Source of the DNA: an uncultured Prevotella sp.
GTDB taxonomy: Bacteria; Bacteroidota; Bacteroidia; Bacteroidales; Bacteroidaceae
NCBI GenBank assembly: GCA_900539625.1
Contig: UQCW01000049.1
Location: forward strand, 1-21,606
Direction: 5' to 3'
Length of the DNA: 21,606 nt
Position 1 is the first letter of the stretch, and every line of letters starts with the position of its first letter. This document shows positions 1 to 6,930 of this stretch, one piece after another. A program made the position numbers and the translations under genes. A model generated the notes under the pieces. That model was not told the DNA's origin. It was given only the letters and a program-made list of their open reading frames with translations, and made no database searches.

Positions 1-25
1 CCCGTGTGTCGGTGCTCATCCTCAA

Positions 26-101
26 CCCGGGGCTGTCACCCCCGGGGGGGGCTGCAACCCAAATTCTTGTTGCGGGTTTTCTTTTTTGCAACCCCCCCGC
101 C
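26..101. repeat. GC-rich inverted repeats downstream of the first ATPase gene
   Basis: Two overlapping stem-loops are visible. CCCGGGG at 26-32 pairs with CCCCGGG at 40-46, and the 15-base arm at 43-57 (C, eight G, CTGCAA) pairs with 86-99 (TTGCAA, then seven C bases, then G) with one mismatch-like offset. The block lies 55 bp beyond the stop codon of the minus-strand ATPase gene, so it may end that transcript, but no clean T run follows on the minus strand. It may equally be a dispersed intergenic palindrome cut by the window edge. Confidence 0.45.
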
Positions 102-155
102 CATAATAATGGCTTGGCAGGTTTGGTTCTTAGGAAAACCATGAAAGGTTATTTC

Positions 156-1586
156 TTATTTGAAAAGTTGCTCCATTGTAACTTCGCTATGTACCAAACT
201 ATGATGTGCGCCATCTGCTACACCATAGGTGGTAACAAAGGTGATGACCAATGAGAACTTTGTTTTGGTAGAACTCTGGAAGAGTTCCAATCGTTGCCTT
301 AATAACTGTTCGTATGCCTCCGTAATGCGGTATTCAGATTTACTGAATTTCATCTCGCACAGATGAATGATGCGATCAGCGCGTTTTATGACTAAATCAA
401 TCTGTCCTCCTTTCTGGTCTTCACTTGCAGCCTTGCGCCATGAAGACACTTCTGTTGCCATCCCCGAAATGCCCAAGGCACGTTTTATGCAGTCTGTGTG
501 CATAAGACACACTATTTCAAATGTAAGTCCCTGCCATGTAGAGATTTGGCGTGACTCAAAATTATGACTCCACCAGTGTTCGTCGCCTGAAATATCCTGC
601 AAGATAAACTTGTAATAAAACAAAGTATAGAAATCCACCAAACGATAGATTGTATCTTTCGCCTTATGACCAAAATTCTGATTTCGGGAGATGAAGTCAC
701 ATCTTTCAAGATTGGTCAGCACGCGGGTAAGAGTGCCACCGGTGATTCCAATGGTCTTGGATATTTCTTCACGTGACATGCCATCATGATGTGCAGCCAA
801 AGCCTTTACTGCACTTATATATAAGTCGGCATTTGAAAACAGAGCGTTATACAATTCATCAAACTCGCTTCGCATAATACCTCCTTGGACAAAGAATAGT
901 CTGTCAACATTCTGCACGAGGCTTTCTTTTGTATTAATGAGACTTAAATAAAAAGGGATGCCTCCAAACACCATGTAGCACTGTAATATTTGGTATCTGT
1001 CCCATTTGCAGTGTTTTCTATGAAGATACTCCTCAGTCTCATGCAAAGTAAATGGTCTAACATAAATGCTGCTTGTAATGCGCGCATGCAGCCCTCCTTG
1101 GTTTTCAATCAGATTGTCTACCATCCATGAGGTTGCCGAGCCACTGGCAATAAACACAATATCACTGCGACGGGCAGCCCAGCCATTCCAGAAATTCTCC
1201 AATGCAGCAACAAAGTCAGACTTCTGTGTGTCAATCCAAGGCATCTCGTCTATAAATACCACTTTTTTTCTGCTTGTATCAAGTGATTCAAGATATTCTT
1301 CAAGAGCATCAAATGCGTCGAACCAATCGGCAAACTTATCTGACTTTATGCCTGAGAATTTTTTCAATGCACGCGCAAAACTCGTAAGTTGTCTCTGGCG
1401 TGATAGATTATGTCCTCCAACAAATGTAAAGTCGTATTGTCCGTGATAGTATTGGTCAACAAGAAAAGTCTTACCCACTCTTCGCCGTCCATATACTATA
1501 ACAAATTCTGAACGATCCGACTCCATCACTCTGTGGAGTTCTTGACACTCTCGCTCTCTACCAACAAGTTTGTTTGTCATGATCAT
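156..1586 (-). CDS. AAA family ATPase, archaeal-ATPase type with C-terminal DUF234/PD-(D/E)XK-like domain
   Basis: A 476-residue protein of a P-loop family that is common in Bacteroidetes and archaea; its cellular job is not established. Seen in the sequence: an N-terminal VGRERE motif; a Walker A loop GRRRVGKT at about residues 33-40; a Walker B stretch VVFIDE near 109-114; a sensor-like strand ending in ASGSATSWM; a winged-helix segment around SREEISKTIGITGGT; and a C-terminal IDLVI...CEMKF pattern (about 394-415) that fits the D and ExK of a PD-(D/E)XK nuclease fold. The frame stays open to a TTG at 1610, but that codon lies inside the promoter, so ATG 1586 or ATG 1580 (MTNKLVGRE) is the start; 1580 is equally plausible. 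It is AT-rich relative to the central genes and stands alone, which suggests acquisition. A defence or toxin-like role is possible but unproven. Confidence 0.85.
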   Translation of the reverse strand: MIMTNKLVGRERECQELHRVMESDRSEFVIVYGRRRVGKTFLVDQYYHGQYDFTFVGGHNLSRQRQLTSFARALKKFSGIKSDKFADWFDAFDALEEYLESLDTSRKKVVFIDEMPWIDTQKSDFVAALENFWNGWAARRSDIVFIASGSATSWMVDNLIENQGGLHARITSSIYVRPFTLHETEEYLHRKHCKWDRYQILQCYMVFGGIPFYLSLINTKESLVQNVDRLFFVQGGIMRSEFDELYNALFSNADLYISAVKALAAHHDGMSREEISKTIGITGGTLTRVLTNLERCDFISRNQNFGHKAKDTIYRLVDFYTLFYYKFILQDISGDEHWWSHNFESRQISTWQGLTFEIVCLMHTDCIKRALGISGMATEVSSWRKAASEDQKGGQIDLVIKRADRIIHLCEMKFSKSEYRITEAYEQLLRQRLELFQSSTKTKFSLVITFVTTYGVADGAHHSLVHSEVTMEQLFK

Positions 1587-1607
1587 ACCATTATATCTTA
1601 ACCCTTG

Positions 1608-1615
1608 CAAAGGTA
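1608..1615 (-). promoter_or_regulatory. Bacteroidetes-type -7 box of the first ATPase gene
   Basis: The minus strand reads TACCTTTG, matching TAnnTTTG. A near-match to the -33 TTTG (TTTC at 1640-1637) lies 21 bp upstream. Predicted transcription starts near 1601, which leaves a leader of 15-20 nt before the ATG at 1586/1580 and rules out the TTG at 1610 as start. Confidence 0.6.
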
Positions 1616-1619
1616 ACGG

Positions 1620-1635
1620 TTTAATTGCAATTAAA
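1620..1635. promoter_or_regulatory. Perfect 16-bp palindrome in the first ATPase promoter
   Basis: TTTAATTGCAATTAAA is a perfect palindrome located between the putative -33 and -7 elements. A protein bound here would block polymerase, so this is a candidate operator. The regulator is unknown; the function is inferred from position only. Confidence 0.4.
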
Positions 1636-1710
1636 AGAAAAATATGGCGATTATTTACCCAAATCTATGTTGCAGGGCTCGATTTGGGTAAATAATCCGC
1701 CATATTTTCT
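1636..1710. repeat. 30-bp inverted repeat with 15-nt loop
   Basis: The arm at 1636-1665 and the arm at 1681-1710 are reverse complements apart from a one-base shift near the middle. Both contain the words ATATGGCG and ATTATTTACCCAAATC or their complement. T-rich sequence follows the stem on both strands, so it could work as a bidirectional terminator that insulates the ATPase promoter. It could also be a remnant of a mobile element end. Confidence 0.7.
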
Positions 1711-1802
1711 TCTTACATACTCTGACAATGGCTATTAGTTGCAAAGGCAGTGTGCTCTGATTTGAGCTGTTTATCGTAAAGTATACCCAATATACCATTT
1801 CC

Positions 1803-1917
1803 ATTATACAATTTGTGGCAAAACTATTATACAATTTGTGGCAAAACTATTATACAATTTGTGGCAAAACTATTATACAATTTGTGGCGTTTCTATTATA
1901 CCATTTGTGGATTTGCC
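1803..1917. repeat. Five tandem 23-bp repeats
   Basis: Units start at 1803, 1826, 1849, 1872 and 1895. The first three are identical (attatacaatttgtggc, then aaaact); the fourth changes only its tail, and the fifth differs at one base in its first 16 bases and has a different tail. A partial copy (tataccattt) sits at 1791-1800. There are no spacers, so this is not CRISPR. On the minus strand the junction of neighbouring units reads TAGTTTTG, which happens to fit TAnnTTTG. The array lies between the two ATPase genes and upstream of the first one. Confidence 0.9.
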
Positions 1918-2008
1918 AGTTATGGAAGTGTATCCTGTCTTATAGAAAGAGAAATTGAAGCAACTTCATTGCGTTCGGCTTGCACTGCCTTGGGGTGGTA
2001 AGAGAACG

Positions 2009-2054
2009 TAAAAAGCGGTATAGGAATCTTGCTACAGATTTCCTATACCGCTTA
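2009..2054 (-). terminator. Intrinsic terminator, outer copy
   Basis: A stem of about 15 bp (agcggtataggaatc paired with its complement) with a short loop is followed on the minus strand by TTTTTA. It lies about 200 bp beyond the stop of the second ATPase and probably now ends that transcript. It is a duplicate of the terminator of the DUF2795-like gene. Confidence 0.75.
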
Positions 2055-2096
2055 TATTCAATGTTTTGAACTATGCTGGATAGCTGCTTTGAGCGA

Positions 2097-2123
2097 TTAA
2101 TATTCGTCCTCGTTGAAGAGGAA
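2097..2123 (-). pseudogene. 3' remnant of a DUF2795-like gene
   Basis: Read on the minus strand, this encodes FLFNEDEY and a TAA stop, identical to the C-terminus of the intact gene at 3720-3941. Upstream of it (2124 onward) the frame no longer resembles that gene. It is therefore a leftover gene end, not a gene. Confidence 0.75.
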
Positions 2124-2250
2124 TAAGACGTATTGAGTTTCAGGTGATTATATTGCTGTGTCAACCCTTTCGATCATTTTATTTCGTAGTGAAAGACTGT
2201 AAAAGGCAAAACTGTGCCCCTATTACAGACCAGAAAGACAATGCTATACA

Positions 2251-3504
2251 CTAATTTGTAAATGATGGATTCAAAAGGAAGTCATAAATGCTGACTATCT
2301 GTATACCCTTCTCGTCACTCCATGATTTTGTATGTTCCCCCACCACTATTATTTTTCGGAAAGAATCATCTACAAGTTTTAGAGAACGTTTCTCTTGTTC
2401 CATCTTTTCCACATCTGGCATTTTGTAGGCAGACTGAATATAGATACGCTCACTACCCTTATTACAAACAAAATCGACTTCAAGTGTTACACGTTGCTGC
2501 TTGCCTGCCTCATTCCTAACACGATGAAATATATTGCCAACATCAACAAGCCAGCCGCGCATACGCATTTCATTGTAAATGACATTCTCCATAATATGCG
2601 TTGTCTCGTTTTGGCGGAATGAAAGAATCGCATTGCGTAAACCTATGTCTTGATAATAGTATTTGCAAAGAGCACCAATGTACTTTCTTCCTTTGATGTC
2701 ATACCGTTCAGACTTCTCTATCAAGAATGAGTCTTGCATATATCCCAAATACGTGGAAATGGTCTTGACACTGAGGTCCTGTACCCTACTGACAGACTTG
2801 AATGTATTTGCTATATTCTGCGCATTAACTGGTGCACCAATACTTGATGCCACTGTCTTTGAGAGCTCTTCAAACTCTGCTTTCATTTCTATTGGATTTC
2901 TCTCGTAGATGTCTCTAAGGTACACGGTGCGATACAGACGACGCAAAAATTCTGCTTTTTTGTCGTCACCCACTTGTGTGAGAAGTTGTGGCAGACCTCC
3001 AAACATTAGATATTCAGCCCATCCTTCTTCCTTTGAACTTTCATAAACAGACATAAACTCTGCAAACGACAATGGCCAAACATGAATCTCATCACCTCTG
3101 CCACGGAACTCCGTAACCACGTCTGACGAAAGAAAGCGAGAGTTTGAGCCAGTGACATATACATCCGCTCCTTCTGTCACCGATAATGTTGAAAGAACCT
3201 CAACAAAGTCATTGACTTCCTGCACTTCATCAATGATAATATAATAAGTAGAGTCGTCCTTCATTTCTTTTTCAACCCAATCAAGCAAAAAGTCTGGGTC
3301 TTTAAAGTTCTTGTTCTTACGACTTTCCATATCAATGATTATGATATGGTCTTCTGCAACTCCCTCATCAAGTAAATGCTGGCGAAAGAGTTTCTTTAGC
3401 AGAAAAGACTTACCAGAACGGCGTAGCCCGGTGACTATTTTTATCAGTCCATTCCCTTTTGAACGTACTAATTGGTCTATGTATTTACTTCTGTTTACTA
3501 TCAT
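2251..3504 (-). CDS. AAA family ATPase, DUF4143 type
   Basis: A 417-residue P-loop protein of the AAA_14/DUF4143 kind, widespread in Bacteroidetes, with no settled function. Seen: Walker A GLRRSGKS at residues 26-33, Walker B YYIIIDE at 87-93 followed by VQEV, the family motif TGSNSRFLSSD near 118, and MFGGLPQLL about mid-protein. A C-terminal EVDFV...YIQSAY pair is a degenerate form of the PD-(D/E)XK core in this family. Start ATG 3504 follows a TATCTTTG promoter box by about 40 nt. The gene is the only one between two 130-bp direct repeats that carry the 3' end and terminator of the neighbouring DUF2795 gene, which strongly suggests insertion as a cassette. A palindrome lies in its leader. 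It is unrelated in domain build to the ATPase at 156-1586. Confidence 0.88.
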   Translation of the reverse strand: MIVNRSKYIDQLVRSKGNGLIKIVTGLRRSGKSFLLKKLFRQHLLDEGVAEDHIIIIDMESRKNKNFKDPDFLLDWVEKEMKDDSTYYIIIDEVQEVNDFVEVLSTLSVTEGADVYVTGSNSRFLSSDVVTEFRGRGDEIHVWPLSFAEFMSVYESSKEEGWAEYLMFGGLPQLLTQVGDDKKAEFLRRLYRTVYLRDIYERNPIEMKAEFEELSKTVASSIGAPVNAQNIANTFKSVSRVQDLSVKTISTYLGYMQDSFLIEKSERYDIKGRKYIGALCKYYYQDIGLRNAILSFRQNETTHIMENVIYNEMRMRGWLVDVGNIFHRVRNEAGKQQRVTLEVDFVCNKGSERIYIQSAYKMPDVEKMEQEKRSLKLVDDSFRKIIVVGEHTKSWSDEKGIQIVSIYDFLLNPSFTN

Positions 3505-3517
3505 ATTATTCTAAAAA

Positions 3518-3533
3518 TTGTCACTTGTGACAA
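3518..3533. promoter_or_regulatory. Inverted repeat in the leader of the DUF4143 ATPase gene
   Basis: TTGTCAC and GTGACAA flank a 2-bp centre. The site lies just after the predicted transcription start and 14 bp ahead of the ATG, where a bound repressor would block transcription. Operator function is inferred. Confidence 0.45.
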
Positions 3534-3543
3534 AATTCAGAAG

Positions 3544-3551
3544 CAAAGATA
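3544..3551 (-). promoter_or_regulatory. -7 box of the DUF4143 ATPase gene
   Basis: The minus strand reads TATCTTTG, matching TAnnTTTG. The nearest upstream TTG is 24 bp away, slightly long for the -33 element. Transcription would start near 3537. Confidence 0.55.
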
Positions 3552-3616
3552 ATGATTTTTATATGAAAATGAGTCCAATATACTTGCTTTTTAATGTTTG
3601 AAATATTCTTTTATTT

Positions 3617-3746
3617 GGCGGTAAGAGAACGTAAAAAGCGGTATAGGAATCTTGCTACAGATTTCCTATACCGCTTATATTCAACGCTCTAAGCTATACT
3701 GGATAGCTACTTTGAGCGATTAATATTCGTCCTCGTTGAAGAGGAA
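3617..3746. repeat. 130-bp direct repeat, inner copy
   Basis: This copy is continuous with the intact DUF2795-like gene: it holds its last nine codons, stop and terminator. It is about 94% identical to 1994-2123. The layout (intact gene end on one side, orphan gene end beyond the cargo) is that of an element integrated at a gene 3' end. Confidence 0.9.
3632..3677 (-). terminator. Intrinsic terminator of the DUF2795-like gene
   Basis: The arms 3637-3651 and 3660-3676 form a stem of about 15 bp. On the minus strand the stem is followed by TTTTTACG. It lies 43 bp beyond the stop codon of the gene at 3720-3941. Confidence 0.8.
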
Positions 3747-3941
3747 GTCTTCTTTTGTTGGATAGTCTGGCCAGACATCCTCAATGGTTTCGTAGATTTC
3801 ACCTTCGTCTTCAAGTTCCTGCAGGTTCTCAACGACTTCCATAGGAGCGCCAGAGCGCATGGCGTAGTCGATGAGTTCGTCTTTGGTTGCAGGCCACGGT
3901 GCATCTTCAAGTTTAGATGCTAATTCAAGAGTCCAATACAT
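3720..3941 (-). CDS. DUF2795 family small acidic protein
   Basis: A 73-residue, strongly acidic protein (MYWTLELASKLEDAPWP at the N-terminus, FLFNEDEY at the C-terminus), recognised from memory as a Bacteroidetes DUF2795-type protein, found as a stand-alone small gene. No catalytic motif is visible and the role is unknown. ATG 3941 is the first start after a TATTTTTG promoter box at 4074-4081, giving a leader of about 125 nt that contains an inverted repeat at 3960-3980. The gene has its own terminator, and its final codons plus terminator are duplicated at 1994-2123. Confidence 0.85.
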   Translation of the reverse strand: MYWTLELASKLEDAPWPATKDELIDYAMRSGAPMEVVENLQELEDEGEIYETIEDVWPDYPTKEDFLFNEDEY

Positions 3942-3959
3942 AATGGTTGTAAGATAAGT

Positions 3960-3980
3960 TTACTTGTTCGAAGCAAGTAA
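3960..3980. promoter_or_regulatory. Inverted repeat in the leader of the DUF2795-like gene
   Basis: TTACTTG and CAAGTAA flank TTCGAAG. It ends 19 bp before the start codon and could be an operator or an mRNA hairpin; the sequence alone does not decide. Confidence 0.4.
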
Positions 3981-4073
3981 TAGTTCAATAATACTTTTAC
4001 ACACAGCGGCAGGCGGTTTGGATGGGCTGCCAGGCGATGGCGGTTTGCTTATGCCAGCGCTTATATTTGGGCG

Positions 4074-4081
4074 CAAAAATA
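4074..4081 (-). promoter_or_regulatory. -7 box of the DUF2795-like gene
   Basis: The minus strand reads TATTTTTG, matching TAnnTTTG, inside the gap after the adenosyltransferase gene. No clear -33 TTTG is seen at 20 bp. Confidence 0.45.
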
Positions 4082-4095
4082 CAATTTTTCGTTTA

Positions 4096-4614
4096 TTACA
4101 GGCTCTTTCTCAGAGATTTTTTTTCAGCTACACCGTAAAAAATATTTAATTTCAGGGCCAGGGCAAAGAAAAAGTCGGAGAGGCGGTTGAGATAGGGCAC
4201 GAGGTCGGTGCGGCAACAAGCCACGACGTGTCGCTCGGCGCGGCGGCAAACGGCGCGGCAAATGTGGCATTGGGCTGCCGACGGATGGCCGCCGGGAAGG
4301 ATGAAGCCGTGGAAGGTGGGGGCGGTGTTGATGAACTGCTCCATCTGCATGATGTGCATTTCCGTGGGGAAGTCTTTGGGATAGGTTGTTCCCGACATGG
4401 AGGCGCCGATGGCGAAGAGGCGGCGCTGAATGGTGTCCAGCATGCCAGAGTATTCCTCGGGGAGATTCATCGTGAGGAGCATTCCAACGTGGCAGTTGAG
4501 CTCGTCGAGCGTGCCGCAGGCTTCAACCTTTTGGTCGTTTTTCGTCACGATGGTGCCGTCGGCCAACGAGGTTGTGCCGTGGTCGCCCTGGCGGGTGGTG
4601 ATGTTATTCTTCAT
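4096..4614 (-). CDS. Cob(I)alamin adenosyltransferase, PduO type
   Basis: Transfers the adenosyl group of ATP to cob(I)alamin to make adenosylcobalamin. 172 residues, close to the usual 180-190. Seen: the N-terminal ATP-binding run TRQGDHGTTSLADG (residues 7-20), EACGTLDELN at 31-40, HPSAAQCHICRAVCRRAER at 110-128, and the C-terminal PYLNRLSDFFFALAL helix (140-154), all diagnostic for the family. The usual acidic/basic tail after this helix is replaced by AEKKSLRKSL. The gene follows birA with a 112-bp gap and may be the last gene of that run. Many Bacteroidales scavenge corrinoids and need this enzyme for methylmalonyl-CoA mutase. Confidence 0.9.
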   Translation of the reverse strand: MKNNITTRQGDHGTTSLADGTIVTKNDQKVEACGTLDELNCHVGMLLTMNLPEEYSGMLDTIQRRLFAIGASMSGTTYPKDFPTEMHIMQMEQFINTAPTFHGFILPGGHPSAAQCHICRAVCRRAERHVVACCRTDLVPYLNRLSDFFFALALKLNIFYGVAEKKSLRKSL

Positions 4615-4726
4615 GGCTTTGGGGGATTATGTGGGGAGGTTTTAGGGGGTAGATATATCCCGATAGTACATTACTAATGAATAATGCTCAGCATTTACTT
4701 ACCACCAACTTTACTATGTTGCGCCT

Positions 4727-5527
4727 TCAGTATGGTGTGGCGTTTCGGAAGCGCAGGTTGGGCGCGTCCTTTAAATATTGCACCTCCTTGAAGGCATAAG
4801 TGCGGAGTTTCTGCTTCTCATCGCGGAGCATGAGGCGCCCGTCGGGCAAAACCGTCTTGATTTCCGCTTCAAAGTCGCCGTTGGCATCGCGAAAGTGGTG
4901 GCGCCTGCCGTCGCGGCGGTAGAGGCGACGGAGGTAGGCGCGATGGATGGTGCCTTCACCGCCGTTCAGCAGGCGGCGGTAGAGGCGGTGGAAGCGCCAG
5001 GCGATGTGTCGCATGAGCTGTTCCCGGTCGAAAATGCTGCCCGTGATTTGGCGCAGGGACATGGGATTTGGCGCATCGCTTTCAAAGACCACCTGGTTGA
5101 CGTTGAGGCCGACCCCCGTGATGGTGGTGTCGATTTGCGGGCCGACGAGCGTATGCTCCAAGAGCATGCCGCAGATCTTCGTGTCGAGCCAATAGATGTC
5201 GTTGGGCCATTTCACGCGAATGCCGCCCACAATCTCCTCCAGCGTCTCTGCCACAGCCAGCGCCTGCACCTCAGAAAGCAGAAACTGGCGGCTGGGGCGG
5301 ACGGCGTGGGGGTGAAGGCGGATGCCGAAGAGCAGGTTTTCGCCGCGTGCCGCTTCCCAGTGCGTGCCGCGCTGGCCGCGTCCCGCCGTTTGATAGTCGG
5401 CCGTCAGAAGCAAGAAAGGCGCAGTGGCGTTGGCGTATGGCGGTTGCTGGAGGTCGAGCATCGTCGATGCTGTTTCGTCAACGTGGCAGTGTTCCCATTC
5501 GGGAGGATATGATGTGATGAATCTCAT
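4727..5527 (-). CDS. birA: Biotin--[acetyl-CoA-carboxylase] ligase
   Basis: Activates biotin with ATP to biotinyl-5'-AMP and attaches it to the biotin carrier lysine of carboxylases. 266 residues with no N-terminal winged helix, so it is the monofunctional ligase without the repressor domain. Motifs in order: ETAST (18-22), the biotinyl-AMP loop GRGQRG (49-54), KWPND (106-110), KICGMLLE with the catalytic-type lysine at 117, and GVGLNVNQ (138-145); a small C-terminal SH3-like domain follows. ATG 5527 gives the expected N-terminus. It lies 61 bp after the MmcQ/YjbR gene and probably shares its transcript. The gap holds the palindrome at 5555-5571. Confidence 0.93.
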   Translation of the reverse strand: MRFITSYPPEWEHCHVDETASTMLDLQQPPYANATAPFLLLTADYQTAGRGQRGTHWEAARGENLLFGIRLHPHAVRPSRQFLLSEVQALAVAETLEEIVGGIRVKWPNDIYWLDTKICGMLLEHTLVGPQIDTTITGVGLNVNQVVFESDAPNPMSLRQITGSIFDREQLMRHIAWRFHRLYRRLLNGGEGTIHRAYLRRLYRRDGRRHHFRDANGDFEAEIKTVLPDGRLMLRDEKQKLRTYAFKEVQYLKDAPNLRFRNATPY

Positions 5528-5554
5528 GTCTTGAGTAGGTAAGTGGGAGTCTGG

Positions 5555-5571
5555 ATAAGTAGGCTACTTAT
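5555..5571. promoter_or_regulatory. Palindrome between the MmcQ/YjbR gene and birA
   Basis: ATAAGTAG and CTACTTAT flank a single G. The half-site TAAGTAG also occurs near 6386-6393, 6913-6919, 9069-9075 and 21374-21380, all intergenic. The function is unknown. Confidence 0.4.
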
Positions 5572-5588
5572 GCTTTATAGCCCAAGCC

Positions 5589-5957
5589 TCAGTCCTTTTG
5601 CAGGCAAACCTGTGCATATTCCGCTTGGGTGCGTTTGGGAAGTTTCTTGAGCACCTCAGAGAGCGAATGGTCGATGAGGTGTAGGATGAGTTCTTCTGGA
5701 ACGTCGGCATCGAAATGTATTTCGTTCCAATAGCGTTTGTTCCAATGCCACGCCCCGCAGATACCATTGTATTTGTCGCGCAGGTCAATGGCATAGTCGG
5801 GGTCGCATTTGCACACCACCAAGTCGGGGCGTTCAAGGTCGAGGTAAGCAAAGATTTTGCCGTACACACGAAACAAGACACCTTCAGGGCCGAAGGCGCT
5901 GTCTTCCGTTGCCAGTGGTTTGGAGAGGCAATATTCTCGGATGCGTTCGATGTTCAT
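5589..5957 (-). CDS. MmcQ/YjbR family protein
   Basis: A 122-residue protein of the MmcQ/YjbR family, a small fold often described as DNA-binding-like (CyaY-like); the biological role is unknown. Seen: the N-terminal MNIERIREYCLSKPLATE, the family signature of a phenylalanine-rich strand with KIFAYL, PDLVVCKCDPDYAIDLRD, and the HWNKRYWNEIHF segment. ATG 5957 is chosen because the upstream extension (MAIITKTFI) starts with a weak codon and lacks family similarity. It lies 53 bp after the YraN-family gene and 61 bp before birA, all in one direction. Confidence 0.85.
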   Translation of the reverse strand: MNIERIREYCLSKPLATEDSAFGPEGVLFRVYGKIFAYLDLERPDLVVCKCDPDYAIDLRDKYNGICGAWHWNKRYWNEIHFDADVPEELILHLIDHSLSEVLKKLPKRTQAEYAQVCLQKD

Positions 5958-6010
5958 GATGATGAATGTTTTCGTAATGATTGCCAATTACTTATGGGGA
6001 AAAGGAAGCC

Positions 6011-6361
6011 TCAGAAGGCGGCAACGAAATGCTGGAAGCGGTATGGCTTCTCCTCGCCCACCACCGTGATGATGTCGAAGCGGTAAGGGCCGTCGAAGCG
6101 GTGCAGATTCATATAATGTTTCGCGGCCTCGCGCACATTCCTCCGTTTTTCCTCGTCAACAGCTGCGACGGCTGGAAGATAGTTTTCATTGCGTCGTGCC
6201 TTGACCTCCACGAACACCAGTTCGCCGTATTGGTCGGCAATGATGTCGATTTCGTGGTGGTGGCTGCGCCAGTTTCGCGCCAGGATTCTGTAGTTTCGCG
6301 CGGCGAGGAAGAGACAGGCTTGCTCTTCTCCCTCGTGTCCTCTTTCGTTATAGTCGAGCAT
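6011..6361 (-). CDS. YraN/UPF0102 family protein
   Basis: A 116-residue member of UPF0102, a small Holliday-junction-resolvase-like (PD-(D/E)XK) fold. The catalytic-type residues are present: E37 and D39 in EIDIIADQ, and E52 with K54 in FVEVKAR. The C-terminal YRFDIITV strand is also typical. The biochemical function is unproven; the fold suggests a nuclease. Start ATG 6361 fits the family length. It is preceded by TadA (87-bp gap) and followed by the MmcQ/YjbR gene (53 bp). Confidence 0.9.
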   Translation of the reverse strand: MLDYNERGHEGEEQACLFLAARNYRILARNWRSHHHEIDIIADQYGELVFVEVKARRNENYLPAVAAVDEEKRRNVREAAKHYMNLHRFDGPYRFDIITVVGEEKPYRFQHFVAAF

Positions 6362-6448
6362 GGCAAGTAGGGTTCAGAAGGTCAGATAAGTAGTGGTGAA
6401 TTTCGCCATTACTAAGTAATACTGAAAAAGCGAACGATGCTCCTTCGC

Positions 6449-6880
6449 TCACCTTTTGCGGCGGAAAAACTCCTTCATCAGTGCGCCACATTCATCGGCC
6501 AGTACGCCGCTGACCACTTCCGTCTTGGGGTGCATCGCTTTGGGCGCGAAAACGGCAAAGCCGCGCTTGGGGTCGGCGGCGCCATACACCACGCGGCCCA
6601 TCTGCGACCATCCGATGGCGCCGGCACACATCACGCAAGGCTCCACGGTGACATAGAGCGTACACACATCGAGGTATTTCCCGCCCAAGGCGTTGGCGGC
6701 AGCGGTGATGGCCTGCATCTCGGCGTGCGCCGTCACGTCGTTGAGCGTCTCGGTGAGGTTGTGGGTCTGTGCGATGATGTGGTCGCGATAGACCACCACC
6801 GCCCCCACGGGCACTTCGTCTTTTTCGAAGGCCATCTGCGCCTGCTTGAGCGCCAGTTTCATATAGTATTCGTCTGTCAT
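6449..6880 (-). CDS. tadA: tRNA-specific adenosine deaminase
   Basis: Deaminates A34 to inosine in tRNA-Arg(ACG), which lets one anticodon read three codons. 143 residues. The zinc-binding and catalytic motifs are complete: HAE (52-54, with the proton-shuttling glutamate) and PCVMC (81-85, two zinc cysteines); EVPVGAVVV (22-30) is the conserved substrate strand. ATG 6880 is preferred; the frame opens at a TTG at 6889 that gives MNAM, and another ATG at 6885 is out of frame. It lies 50 bp after tex and is probably cotranscribed. Confidence 0.93.
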   Translation of the reverse strand: MTDEYYMKLALKQAQMAFEKDEVPVGAVVVYRDHIIAQTHNLTETLNDVTAHAEMQAITAAANALGGKYLDVCTLYVTVEPCVMCAGAIGWSQMGRVVYGAADPKRGFAVFAPKAMHPKTEVVSGVLADECGALMKEFFRRKR

Positions 6881-6930
6881 TGCATTCAAAGGTTATGTGG
6901 GGCCAATGGTGTTAAGTAGGTTAAGACAAC

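Larger units (their letters stand above)
1994..2123. repeat. 130-bp direct repeat, outer copy
   Basis: This stretch matches 3617-3746 with about eight differences in 130 bp, constant offset 1623. It contains the terminator hairpin and the last codons of a DUF2795-like gene. Most differences fall between the hairpin and the stop codon (2061-2080). Together with the inner copy it brackets the DUF4143-type ATPase gene. The remaining 2124-2250 shows nothing recognisable. Confidence 0.9.

Noticed and set aside
1803..1917. CRISPR array
   Set aside because: The 23-bp units are contiguous with no spacers, and no cas gene is present.
1940..1993. Fragment of a dispersed Bacteroidetes intergenic repeat (TTGCGTTCGGCTTGCACTG)
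   Set aside because: It looks familiar from other Bacteroidetes intergenic regions, but there is no second copy in the window to support the call.
1813..2001. Small plus-strand gene (62 codons)
   Set aside because: Its product is only a translation of the 23-bp tandem repeat in shifting frames.
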